NCBI GenBank assembly: GCA_029263175.1
Contig: JAJCXZ010000004.1
Span: forward strand, 1-50,946
Length of the DNA stretch: 50,946 nt
Source: Acidimicrobiales bacterium
Lineage (GTDB): Bacteria; Actinomycetota; Acidimicrobiia; Acidimicrobiales; Aldehydirespiratoraceae
Direction of reading: 5' to 3'
The position numbers were made by a program, and so were the translations under genes. The notes under the pieces were generated by a model. The model ran no database searches. It saw only the letters and a list, made by a program, of their open reading frames with translations, and was not told the origin of the DNA. The stretch's first letter is position 1, and the number at the start of each line of letters is the position of its first letter. Positions 24,798 through 33,217 of the stretch are shown here, one piece after another.

Positions 24798-25858
24798 ACC
24801 CCCACGATCTCATCGGTTGCCCGAGCGGAGTTGAACAACTCGCCCTGCTTTGTCGCTCTGTGCGCGAGATCGGAGCGAAGGGCGTCATCGGTCGCCAGGC
24901 GAGCGTGGAGTTCGGCCAGCTCGGACGGACGGTCGATCGGGCAGAGGAGGCCGGCTTCGCCCAGCCCGGAGGGGATTCCGCCCGCCGCGGTGGCTGCCAC
25001 CGGGATACCCAGCGCCAGGGCTTCCATCATCGCCACCGGGAGGCCCTCGTGGCGCGAGCTCAGCGTGAAGACGTCGGCCCCACTCAGGACGCGGGTGGCG
25101 TCGCTCCGGTAGCCGAGGATCTCGAACCGCTCTCCGATCCCCGCGCTCGCGACGGCTGCCGCGAGCTCCTCGGCCAGTGGACCCTGGCCGATCAACACAT
25201 AGCGAAGGTGTGGTGCCTTCACCATCGCTTCGGCGGCCGCGGCGATCAGGACGTCGAGCGCTTTCTCGCGACGGAAGTTGGCGACAGTGACGACGAGAAT
25301 GTCGTCGTCGGTGGCTCCCAACTCGGCTCGCACGGCCGTGCGGTCCGCCGAGGAGCGCACCGCGGTCAGATCCACGCCGTGGACGATCGTGGTGATCTTG
25401 GCCGAATCGATCCCCTCAACGGTTGCTCGAACGTCGTCGCTCACCGCGATGGTGGCGTCGTTGAGTCGGATGGTGAGGCGATTCGCGAACCGGGTGAGCC
25501 GGTGGTGACGGGGCCATCGATTGTGTTCGGTGGTGACGATGGCGGGTCGTCGGCGGAGCGTACGGGCGAGAAGGCGGCATACCACGGCGGGAACAGGGGA
25601 GTGGACATGCACCACGTCCACCGGGTCTCGGAGGAGCGTCTGACGAAACTGCCACATCCACCCTGGTGGGCGACCCCCGAGGTGCGTTACCGCCACACCT
25701 GCGGCTTCGAGCTCAGCCACCAGGTGAGTCTTGTGGGCCAGCAGGTAAACGACATCGTGGCGCCAACCGGTTGTGTCGGTGGCGGCCTGGGTGACGATCA
25801 GTCGCTCGGCACCGCCGGGGCCGAGCCCCTTGACGAGGTGGCGGACACGTTTGGTCAC
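24761..25858 (-). CDS. Glycosyltransferase family 4 protein
   Basis: A 365-residue GT-B transferase starting RHLVKGLGPGGAERLIV, with DVVHVHSPVPAVVCRLLA in the acceptor domain, VTVANFRREKALDVLI at the hinge, and the EX7E donor motif HEGLPVAMMEALALGIPV. GTG 25858 overlaps the preceding aminotransferase stop by four bases, so the two are one transcript. It probably adds a sugar to the island polymer. It differs from the neighbour at 23625 (different acceptor motif), so it is not a simple duplicate. Confidence 0.87.
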   Translation of the reverse strand: MTKRVRHLVKGLGPGGAERLIVTQAATDTTGWRHDVVYLLAHKTHLVAELEAAGVAVTHLGGRPPGWMWQFRQTLLRDPVDVVHVHSPVPAVVCRLLARTLRRRPAIVTTEHNRWPRHHRLTRFANRLTIRLNDATIAVSDDVRATVEGIDSAKITTIVHGVDLTAVRSSADRTAVRAELGATDDDILVVTVANFRREKALDVLIAAAAEAMVKAPHLRYVLIGQGPLAEELAAAVASAGIGERFEILGYRSDATRVLSGADVFTLSSRHEGLPVAMMEALALGIPVAATAAGGIPSGLGEAGLLCPIDRPSELAELHARLATDDALRSDLAHRATKQGELFNSARATDEIVGVYAKALAGAGIE

Positions 25859-26979
25859 GCGCTCAGGACCGACTGTGCGGTGTTGATGACGCGTTCGAGA
25901 TCGTCGTCGGTCATCGACGAGCCCGATGGCAGGCAGACGCCGCGAGAAAATATGTCGGCGGCCACCTCACCGCCATGGCAGGGAGCATCGGCGTAGAGCG
26001 GTTGCAGATGCATCGGCTTCCACGCAGGTCGCGCTTCGATGTCGACCGAGTCGAGGGCCGTGATGAGCTCGGTAGGGGAGCAGGCCGAGTTGTCGCCGAG
26101 CACAACGACGGTCAGCCAGTGGTTCGCCGTGCCACGGTCGTCGATCGGGTTGAAGGAAATGCCGGGAAGCTCGCCGAGAGCGGCGAGATAGCGATCGCGA
26201 ATCGTTGATCGCCGATCGATCATCTCGCTCAACCGTTGCACCTGGCCGCGACCGATCGCGGCGAGGGGATTGCTGAGTCGGTAGTTGAACCCGAGAACCT
26301 TGTGCTCGTAGTGAAGAGCCGGCTCGCGGGCCTGAGTCGACAGGTGACGGACTCGATCAACGATCGCGGGATCCGCCGACGTGAGCATTCCCCCACCACC
26401 GGTGGTCATGATCTTGTTGCCATTGAAGGAGAACACACCGATGTCGCCCCAGGCCCCGGCGGGCCGCCCGGCCCACGTCGCCCCGACGGCCTCGGCGGCG
26501 TCCTCGATGAGCGGAATGCCGTGGGCGTCGCAGAGGGCCCGGATCGGCGCGTGATCAGCGCATTGGCCGTACAGGTCGACCGTCACGATGGCGCCGACAC
26601 GCCGTCCGCGCCGCTGGCAGTCCTCGACTGCCGCGGCGACGAGAGCCGGGTCTGCGTTCCACGTGGCTCGCTCGCTGTCGACGAAGACCGGGTCGGCGTT
26701 GCAGTAGCGAACAGAATTGGCCGTTGCCGCGAAGGTAAAGGTCGGAACAATGACAGCGTCGCCCGCCTGAACCCCGGCGACCAGGAGTCCGAGGTGCAAC
26801 GCTGCCGAGCCGCTCGACAGAGCGACTGCATGCGGCACACCCTGCCGCGCCGCGAACTCTCGCTCAAAAGCGTCCAGGTCGGGCCCTACCGGGGCCACCC
26901 AATTCGCGTCAAAGGCACCCAACAGCAGAGACCGTTCAACGTCGGTCATGTGGGGCGGTGAAAGATAGATGCGGCCCAT
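25855..26979 (-). CDS. DegT/DnrJ/EryC1 family sugar aminotransferase (PglE-like)
   Basis: A 374-residue PLP enzyme. It begins RIYLSPPHMTDVERSLLLGA; Asp160 (LIEDAAEAVGA) should hold the pyridine ring and Lys189 in FSFNGNKIMTTGGGG forms the Schiff base. The SFNGNKIMTT wording is that of 4-amino-sugar aminotransferases such as PglE and LegC, which act on UDP-4-keto-6-deoxy-GlcNAc, rather than of perosamine enzymes. It would use the product of the CapD/PglF-like dehydratase and pass it to the PglD-like acetyltransferase. ATG 26979 starts at the conserved N-terminus; the long open frame upstream has no homologous features. Confidence 0.88.
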   Translation of the reverse strand: MGRIYLSPPHMTDVERSLLLGAFDANWVAPVGPDLDAFEREFAARQGVPHAVALSSGSAALHLGLLVAGVQAGDAVIVPTFTFAATANSVRYCNADPVFVDSERATWNADPALVAAAVEDCQRRGRRVGAIVTVDLYGQCADHAPIRALCDAHGIPLIEDAAEAVGATWAGRPAGAWGDIGVFSFNGNKIMTTGGGGMLTSADPAIVDRVRHLSTQAREPALHYEHKVLGFNYRLSNPLAAIGRGQVQRLSEMIDRRSTIRDRYLAALGELPGISFNPIDDRGTANHWLTVVVLGDNSACSPTELITALDSVDIEARPAWKPMHLQPLYADAPCHGGEVAADIFSRGVCLPSGSSMTDDDLERVINTAQSVLSA

Positions 26980-27104
26980 TGGGTCCTTCGACTCATTCCT
27001 CTGGCTGATTTGCCGATTGAGAGAGCGTCGCACAAGCACACGCCCAGTTGGCGTCTTCGGAGGGAGATGTCGTCTGGGCCCGACGGGTGGGCGAAACACC
27101 ACTG

Positions 27105-28883
27105 ATGGAACCCCAACATCTTTTTCGAATGATTCGGCGCCGGTGGCGGCCGATCGCGCTACTGGCGATCCTGTTCGCCGGACTCGGCGCGGCCAGTGCC
27201 GCAGTCGCCGAAGATGCGGCCCCGCCACCGGTGCCCGTCACACGCTACGACTCCTGTCACACAATGCTGATCGACACTGCGATCCCGGGCGATGTGCCGC
27301 AATGGGACGTGCGAAACCTTCCCCAACTGGCCGAACGGATGACACAGGGAGCAATCCCCCAAGCCGTCGCCGTTGCCGTCGGTGATGATCTCGCGACGGT
27401 TCAGTCCCGAGTCAGGGTCGGGGTTCGAAATGACATTCAGAGCATCGCCATCTGCGCTGTCGGGGAGACCCCTGGCGGTTCCGAGGGACTGGCCGATGCC
27501 TACGCCAGCCAGACGATTACGTCTCTCGAAGACGACGCGACGGAGTTTCATCTCGCCGATATCGAGAGCGCCCGTGGCCAGATCGTCGATGCTCAAGCAT
27601 GTGTCGATGGTGCCGAAGCAGGCATCGAGGCTGCCGGTGCAGGCGCCGACATCTCGGCACTGAGCCAGCAGGCGTCGCTCTGTGAACTTCAGCTCAGCCA
27701 GGCCCGATCGAAGGAGATCAGTCTGGAGCGTGGCGGGATCCCCGTCGTTCCGCTGGAAACGCTGTCCTCGGCCGAAGCGGTGGAGATCAGTGAGTGGGAT
27801 TTTGATCGCCGAGTTCGCGAAGGCGCCGCCGGCACGAACGTCGTCGTGGGGATCGAGGATTCGATCGGCACGGCTCGACCGAACTCGAACTCGTCCTCCT
27901 CGGGGCGATCGATTCCTGACGGACCCATCATGCGGGCCCTGGCCGGCTTGATCCTCGGCGCCGCGATCGGATTCGCCTTTGTTCAGTTCACCGAACGACT
28001 CGACTCGCGCCTTCGTCGCAAGGAAGACGTCGAAGAGACTCTCGACCTCCCCGTTCTGGCCGAGATTCCACCCTTGGCACGACGCGACAGAAAGCAAACC
28101 CGCCTGATCTCGGTCGAGGAACCTCGCTCCCGATCGGCGGAGTCCTTCCGGGCCTTGCGTTCAGCGGTGGACTACGCCCAGATGATCCAAGAGGAACGGG
28201 GGACGGCCCGGGCCGGCGCCCAGGTCATCCTCGTCACGTCCAGCGGCCCGAGCGAAGGCAAGACCACGTCGCTCGCCAACCTTGCGGCGGTCATGGCTGA
28301 GGGCGATCGTTCCGTTCTCGCCGTCAACTGCGACTTCCGCCGTCCGCGGCTCCATCGGTACCTCGGCGGTGCGACGGATCCGCAGCGACTCAACGTCACC
28401 AACATCCCCGGCGTCCAGATGGTGACGCAGGTGACGCCGGCCGACGCGGACTCGACCCCGAGCGATGTCGTTGCCGCGCAACGCCGCCTCATCGAGCGCG
28501 CCCGGGAGCGCTTTGATGTGATCCTCCTGGACACTGCGCCCGTTCTGACCACCAACGACGCCGCCGAACTACTCAGCGTGGCCGATCACGTCATCCTCGT
28601 GGTCAATGCCGGCCAGACCAAAGCGGAAGCGGCCGCCCGCGCCGCCGAACTGCTCGAGCGGCGAGGTAAGCCACCACTGGGTGTCGCCCTCGTCGGCACA
28701 CGTGACGTGCCGAACTCGTCGGAGTACTACTACAGCGACGACGATCCGTATCTCGTCCAGAGCAAGCGGAAGCGAGCCGACCGAAAGGGCCCCGACCGAA
28801 AAGGCAACGCTCGACCCGACCTCGACTCCGAACCCGAGAGCGAGCCTCACCTCGACTCGTTCGAGGTCCAGGCAAACGGGTGA
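27105..28883 (+). CDS. Wzz-like/tyrosine-autokinase fusion for polysaccharide chain control
   Basis: A 592-residue membrane protein. Two helices at about 15-34 and 276-294 flank an extracytoplasmic domain with four cysteines, as in Wzz-type co-polymerases. The cytoplasmic part is a BY-kinase-like P-loop domain: Walker A SGPSEGKTT (about 380-388), Walker A-prime AVNCDFRRP, Walker B VILLDTAP. The C-terminal EYYYSDDDPY resembles the tyrosine cluster that is phosphorylated. The first Asp of Walker A-prime (normally D-x-D) is Asn, so kinase activity is uncertain. It overlaps the following polymerase-like gene by four bases. Confidence 0.83.
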   Translation: MEPQHLFRMIRRRWRPIALLAILFAGLGAASAAVAEDAAPPPVPVTRYDSCHTMLIDTAIPGDVPQWDVRNLPQLAERMTQGAIPQAVAVAVGDDLATVQSRVRVGVRNDIQSIAICAVGETPGGSEGLADAYASQTITSLEDDATEFHLADIESARGQIVDAQACVDGAEAGIEAAGAGADISALSQQASLCELQLSQARSKEISLERGGIPVVPLETLSSAEAVEISEWDFDRRVREGAAGTNVVVGIEDSIGTARPNSNSSSSGRSIPDGPIMRALAGLILGAAIGFAFVQFTERLDSRLRRKEDVEETLDLPVLAEIPPLARRDRKQTRLISVEEPRSRSAESFRALRSAVDYAQMIQEERGTARAGAQVILVTSSGPSEGKTTSLANLAAVMAEGDRSVLAVNCDFRRPRLHRYLGGATDPQRLNVTNIPGVQMVTQVTPADADSTPSDVVAAQRRLIERARERFDVILLDTAPVLTTNDAAELLSVADHVILVVNAGQTKAEAAARAAELLERRGKPPLGVALVGTRDVPNSSEYYYSDDDPYLVQSKRKRADRKGPDRKGNARPDLDSEPESEPHLDSFEVQANG

Positions 28884-30262
28884 CGGTCGGGGCCCCTGTG
28901 TCGGATTCCGTCACCGCTCCGATCTTTGCCCGTCCGAGCAGCCGGGGCGCCGAACGAACAGGCGTCAGACTCGCCTGGGCAACCGGACTCGGTTGGGCGG
29001 CGGTGGCGGTTGCCATCGTGAGCTACATCGGCGCGTACACGGTGGGGCGCGCATCGGTTCTCGGAATCCTCTTGGCGGTCGGCGTTGTCGCCGTCTCCGT
29101 CCCCTGGTTCAACAGGGTCGCTCGCCGAACGCCAGATATCGCTCTGGCCGGCCTCCTGCGGCTGTCGCTCGGCCTGAAGCTGATGGCCACTCTGCCTCGC
29201 TTCGAACTGCGCCAGGACAGCCGCGACTACTACCGGGTGGGCAGCAGCCTGGCGAACCACTTCCGGTCGTTCGACTTCTTTGTCGACCCGGGCCAGTCCG
29301 TTCCCGGCACCGGATCCGTCCGCTACATGACCGGCTTGGTCCAGGTGTTCACGCTGGAGGATGAGTTCGCCACGTTCCTGGTCTTCTCGCTCGTCGGCTT
29401 TGTCGGCGTGGTGTTCTTCCTGCAGGCATTCTCCATTGCGCTTCCGTCGATCGACATTCGCCGCTATGCGCTGCTCGTGCTGCTCTGGCCGACGCTGATC
29501 TACTGGCCATCGAGCATCGGCAAGGACGCCGTGATGATCTTCGGCCTCGGAGCAGTGGCCTACGGCCTCGCCCGGCTCATGCACGGCCGGCTCACCGGTG
29601 TCCTCTTCGCCATACCCGGATTGCTGATCTGTGGTCTGGTGCGTCCCCACGTGGCACTGATCGCCGTGTTCGCCGCCGTCGCGGCCCTGATCGTGCGTAG
29701 TCCGCGGCACAGTGCAGGCAGCACGGTCACCAAATTCATCCTCATCGGTGGGCTCCTCGTCGGTGGCGCGATCGCGTCCAACGCCGTGGAGGGGATCTTC
29801 GACATCGATGGACTGAACCCGACGGGGGTGTCTCGGGCGCTCGACATCGCGAGTCAGCGGAGCGCCCAGGGCGGCTCGTCATTCAGTGCGGCTCGAATCG
29901 ACGGTGTCTCGGACTTCCCGATGGGACTGATCACTGTGCTCTTCCGGCCCTTCCCGACCGAGGCCGAGAGCGTCGCGATCGTGCTGACCTCTCTCGAGGG
30001 GCTCCTGCTCGCCGGCCTGGCCCTGGTTGCGATTCCCCGGGTGATGGCGGCGGTTCGTCACATCCGGCGCGAGGCCTATGTGGTGTACGCGGCGGGCTTC
30101 TCGTTGGTGTTCGTCTATCTGTTCTCTGCGCTGGGGAACTTCGGAATTCTCGCCCGGCAACGTTCCATGACGCTGCCCCTGGTGCTGGTCATCGCCGCGC
30201 TCCCCACGGCACGAGAACGCGTGAGGCGACAGCGCACAATGACTCGTTCGGAGGAATCATGA
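28880..30262 (+). CDS. Polytopic membrane protein, probable polysaccharide polymerase
   Basis: A 460-residue protein with roughly ten hydrophobic helices. A periplasmic-type loop carries RQDSRDYYRVGSSLANHF, and LLWPTLIYWPSSIGKDAVMI resembles the conserved segment of EpsG/Wzy-like polymerases. These link repeat units or act as transferases on lipid-linked sugars. The GTG start at 28880 overlaps the tyrosine-kinase stop, and the stop in turn overlaps the PqqD-HprK gene, so the three form one operon. The polymerase role is inferred from topology and neighbourhood. Confidence 0.65.
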   Translation: MTVGAPVSDSVTAPIFARPSSRGAERTGVRLAWATGLGWAAVAVAIVSYIGAYTVGRASVLGILLAVGVVAVSVPWFNRVARRTPDIALAGLLRLSLGLKLMATLPRFELRQDSRDYYRVGSSLANHFRSFDFFVDPGQSVPGTGSVRYMTGLVQVFTLEDEFATFLVFSLVGFVGVVFFLQAFSIALPSIDIRRYALLVLLWPTLIYWPSSIGKDAVMIFGLGAVAYGLARLMHGRLTGVLFAIPGLLICGLVRPHVALIAVFAAVAALIVRSPRHSAGSTVTKFILIGGLLVGGAIASNAVEGIFDIDGLNPTGVSRALDIASQRSAQGGSSFSAARIDGVSDFPMGLITVLFRPFPTEAESVAIVLTSLEGLLLAGLALVAIPRVMAAVRHIRREAYVVYAAGFSLVFVYLFSALGNFGILARQRSMTLPLVLVIAALPTARERVRRQRTMTRSEES

Positions 30263-31428
30263 ACTCCGGAGTCGCAGTGGTCCTACCGCAGCGGACCGAA
30301 GGTGTGCACGAGGCCGTGGTTGATCGCACCCTCGTCCTCTGGAACCCGGCCGACCGGCGCCTTCGCACGCTCAATCCGACCGCAGCCGCGATCTGGCGCC
30401 TCATCCCCGCCGTTGAGACACTGGGCGAGCTGACGTCGGGTGTGGCTGATGAGTTCGGTGTCGCGGCGTACCGGGTTCAGGCCGATGTCGAGCGAGTGGT
30501 CGAGGACTTTCGTTCGAGTGGCTTGCTGGAGGGGTCACCCATCAGGCGGCCGCATGGTTCCGGGGACACCCGAGCATCAGGTGTCGACACCAATGCGGTG
30601 ACCGTCTGGGTCGAAGCGCTCGATGCTCGGATTGCGATCGTGGTCGATGATCCGGCGCTGGCTCGCGCCGTCGAGACCGACCTCGCCCCGATCAGCGTCG
30701 GTACCCCGACCGACAAACACGCCGGCGTGTCCACCATCGTTGTCACAACCGCTGAGGGTGGCTTGATCGACCTCACGGTCAACGGTGCCGACTCGGTCAG
30801 GATCGGGTCGCCGGTGGGCGTAGTCGCCCGGGTGCTGGGTGAGGTCAATGCGCTGGCCGTGGCCTCGGTGCCGGATCATCTGGTGCTCCACGCCGGCGCG
30901 ATCGGTCGAGCAGGGCGCACAGTTCTGCTGCCGGCCGATGCCAACAGCGGCAAGTCGACGCTGACCACGGCCCTCGTCGCCGAGGGCTGGCGCTACCTGA
31001 CCGACGAGGCTGCCGCGCTCGATGGCCGGCTGATGGTGCGGCCATACCCGAAGCCGATCGCTCTTGACCCCGGCTCGTTTCATCTGTTCCCCGAGTTTGC
31101 GCCTGACACGCGCGACGATGACCTCTGGTCAGGACGGCGACAGCGGGCCTGGTATCTCGATCCCGCATCGGTCGGCTCGGTCGGAGCACCAACACCGGCC
31201 CACATCGTGGTCTCCCCACGCTGGACCGAGGGAGCCGCAACGGCGGTGACCGCGCTCCGCCCGATCGAGGCACTTCACGAACTGCTGGGCCACGCGTTCG
31301 ATTTTTCCCAGGGCGGAGCCCACGTGTTCGAGATCCTGGCGCGACTCGCGAACGATGTGCCGATGTATCAGCTCAACTACGGCGACCTTCGCGCGGCGAC
31401 CGCTGCCGTGGATCGCCTCTTGGGCTAG
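30259..31428 (+). CDS. PqqD-like domain fused to an HPr-kinase-like domain
   Basis: A 389-residue soluble protein. Residues 10-92 match PqqD/RRE peptide-binding folds (LVLWNPADRRLRTLNPTAAAIW, then VERVVEDFRSSGLLEG). Residues 205-389 match the HprK/P-like kinase family: HLVLHAGAIGRAGRTVLLPA, Walker A ADANSGKST (226-234), and YLTDEAAALDG in place of the DD metal motif. HprK-like proteins of this type occur in capsule and ribosomal-peptide clusters and are thought to phosphorylate small molecules or proteins. It is co-translated with the polymerase-like gene. The target is unknown. Confidence 0.8.
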   Translation: MNSGVAVVLPQRTEGVHEAVVDRTLVLWNPADRRLRTLNPTAAAIWRLIPAVETLGELTSGVADEFGVAAYRVQADVERVVEDFRSSGLLEGSPIRRPHGSGDTRASGVDTNAVTVWVEALDARIAIVVDDPALARAVETDLAPISVGTPTDKHAGVSTIVVTTAEGGLIDLTVNGADSVRIGSPVGVVARVLGEVNALAVASVPDHLVLHAGAIGRAGRTVLLPADANSGKSTLTTALVAEGWRYLTDEAAALDGRLMVRPYPKPIALDPGSFHLFPEFAPDTRDDDLWSGRRQRAWYLDPASVGSVGAPTPAHIVVSPRWTEGAATAVTALRPIEALHELLGHAFDFSQGGAHVFEILARLANDVPMYQLNYGDLRAATAAVDRLLG

Positions 31429-33116
31429 ACGCCGCGTCGCGCTCGGCGGCGTTCCGCCATCGACGGCAGGTCCTCGAGCGGGGGAAGGCCCTTGCGGCGC
31501 CGTTTCTCTTCGTACTGGGCTTCATCGGCGAGCCGCAGGAGCGCCCCACGGGTCACGACGTTGGGGGTGGCGAACGCTATGCCGCACGACAACGAGCGGC
31601 CCGGGCCGGACTCGCTGAAGAGCTTCTGAGCGCTTTCTGCGACCGGCTCGGCGCTGAGCATGCCGCCGCCGTCGAGGATCACGCAGAACTCGTCGCCGCC
31701 GATCCGGCAGACGGTCGATCCTTCGATCGGGCCCGCAGCAGCAGCGAGTGACCGAGCGGCGTGAACGAGTAGTTCGTCGCCGGCGGCATGGCCGTCCGTG
31801 TCGTTGACGATCTTCAAACCATCGACGTCGCACATGATGAGCGCAACATCTTGGCGATCGATGGGAGAGCGGTCGAAGATCTGGGTGAGCTGCTGTTCGA
31901 GGACTCGGCGATTGCCGAGCCCGGTGAGCGGATCGCGAAGGGCGAGTTCCTCGAACTCGGCAATGCGTTCTGCCTGCGAGACGGCTGCCGCCACGTGTGT
32001 CGACACAAGGCGGAGTGTGGCCAGATCGTCGTGGTCGAGCATGCCGGCGTCAGCGTGGGTGGTAGCCCAGGCAACGCCCCAGACGCTGTCACCGATGATG
32101 ATCGGCCACGCGGCTTCTGATCGAAGCCCTCGGCTGTGCAGCGAGATCGTGCCCGGGTCATCGGCGCGGCTCTCGTCGGTCGACCGGACAAAGCCCTGGC
32201 CGTCGAGCAGCCGGTCGAGTCCAGGTCGGGCGTCTTCGCCATGGGTCTCGTCGACGGGGAAGCGTTCGCTCCCCGAACCGGTGTTGACCAGGATGTCGAG
32301 GGACCGTTCGTCGTGGTCGAGTCGGCCGATGCTGATCGACGATGCGTTGAGCGCCTTCTTGGCCTGATCAGCGATCACGGTCAACACTTCGGTCATGTTG
32401 TTGGCCGCTCGGACCGCAGCGCCGATCGACACCAGTGCTTCAACCGGCGAGTTGCGTTCGGTGGGCACGAACCGGTCGAGGCCACCGAGGACTTCACCGA
32501 GATCGAGTTCGCCGCTGAGGGGGTCACCGGATTCGAGCTCGAGCGCCGCCGCGGCACCCAGGTCCGGGTCGAGCGCCGAGCCGAGAAGCTCGTCAACCCG
32601 ACGACGGCGAGCGGTCCAGTTGGGAGCTGCTCCCGCGGTGGGGTGACCCACGAGAGTGGCCGCAAGGGCGAGCAGACGAGCGGAGAGCGGGATGTCGGGT
32701 CCGCGTAGGGCGTGGGGCCCGCCGCTTCCGTCCCAACGCTCGTACTGATGCCGAACCGCGTTTGCGCAGCCCCCGAGCCCGGGAAGCGACTTGAGCATGT
32801 TCGACGAGAGCACGGCCGAGGAGGGGTCGGGCACGATGTCGACCGTGCCGACCGGGCGCACGTGGGTGAGAAGAATCCCGATCTCGGCAAGTAATGATCC
32901 GGTTATCGCATCCACACGATCCTGCACCGGGGAGCCAGCGGCGGCGGCGATCCGGTCGACCAGGTGGGCCCGTAACGCGGCGCGCCGCGCCGCGGCGGGA
33001 TCAAAGACATCCAGAGCTTGAGCCAGCGCGGTGACCGACGCACGGGCGGAGCGATCGAGGGGGCGGCTGGCAGTATCACTCGCGCGGGCAGGCGCGTCGG
33101 TGAACAAGTGCTCCAT
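31425..33116 (-). CDS. Diguanylate cyclase with GAF and degenerate HD-GYP domain
   Basis: A 563-residue signalling protein. Residues about 40-160 resemble HD-GYP but are degenerate: QYERWDGSGGPHALRGPDIPL replaces the usual HHExxDGxGYP, so phosphodiesterase activity is unlikely. Residues 225-380 form a GAF sensor domain and 385-550 a GGDEF domain with RDPLTGLGNRR, CDVDGLKIVND and an intact GGDEF (473-477). It should make cyclic di-GMP from GTP. There is no RxxD inhibitory site before GGDEF, so product feedback may be lacking. GAGGAGG lies nine bases before the ATG. It could control the adjacent exopolysaccharide genes. Confidence 0.87.
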   Translation of the reverse strand: MEHLFTDAPARASDTASRPLDRSARASVTALAQALDVFDPAAARRAALRAHLVDRIAAAAGSPVQDRVDAITGSLLAEIGILLTHVRPVGTVDIVPDPSSAVLSSNMLKSLPGLGGCANAVRHQYERWDGSGGPHALRGPDIPLSARLLALAATLVGHPTAGAAPNWTARRRRVDELLGSALDPDLGAAAALELESGDPLSGELDLGEVLGGLDRFVPTERNSPVEALVSIGAAVRAANNMTEVLTVIADQAKKALNASSISIGRLDHDERSLDILVNTGSGSERFPVDETHGEDARPGLDRLLDGQGFVRSTDESRADDPGTISLHSRGLRSEAAWPIIIGDSVWGVAWATTHADAGMLDHDDLATLRLVSTHVAAAVSQAERIAEFEELALRDPLTGLGNRRVLEQQLTQIFDRSPIDRQDVALIMCDVDGLKIVNDTDGHAAGDELLVHAARSLAAAAGPIEGSTVCRIGGDEFCVILDGGGMLSAEPVAESAQKLFSESGPGRSLSCGIAFATPNVVTRGALLRLADEAQYEEKRRRKGLPPLEDLPSMAERRRARRGV

Positions 33117-33217
33117 GATCTCGCGCCTCCTCGCAACCGGCCTACTTCCGCTATTTGTAGCAGAAACCGATGGTCACGGAAAGTCTAGCAACTGACCACA
33201 GAGGGTGGTTGTCCGAA

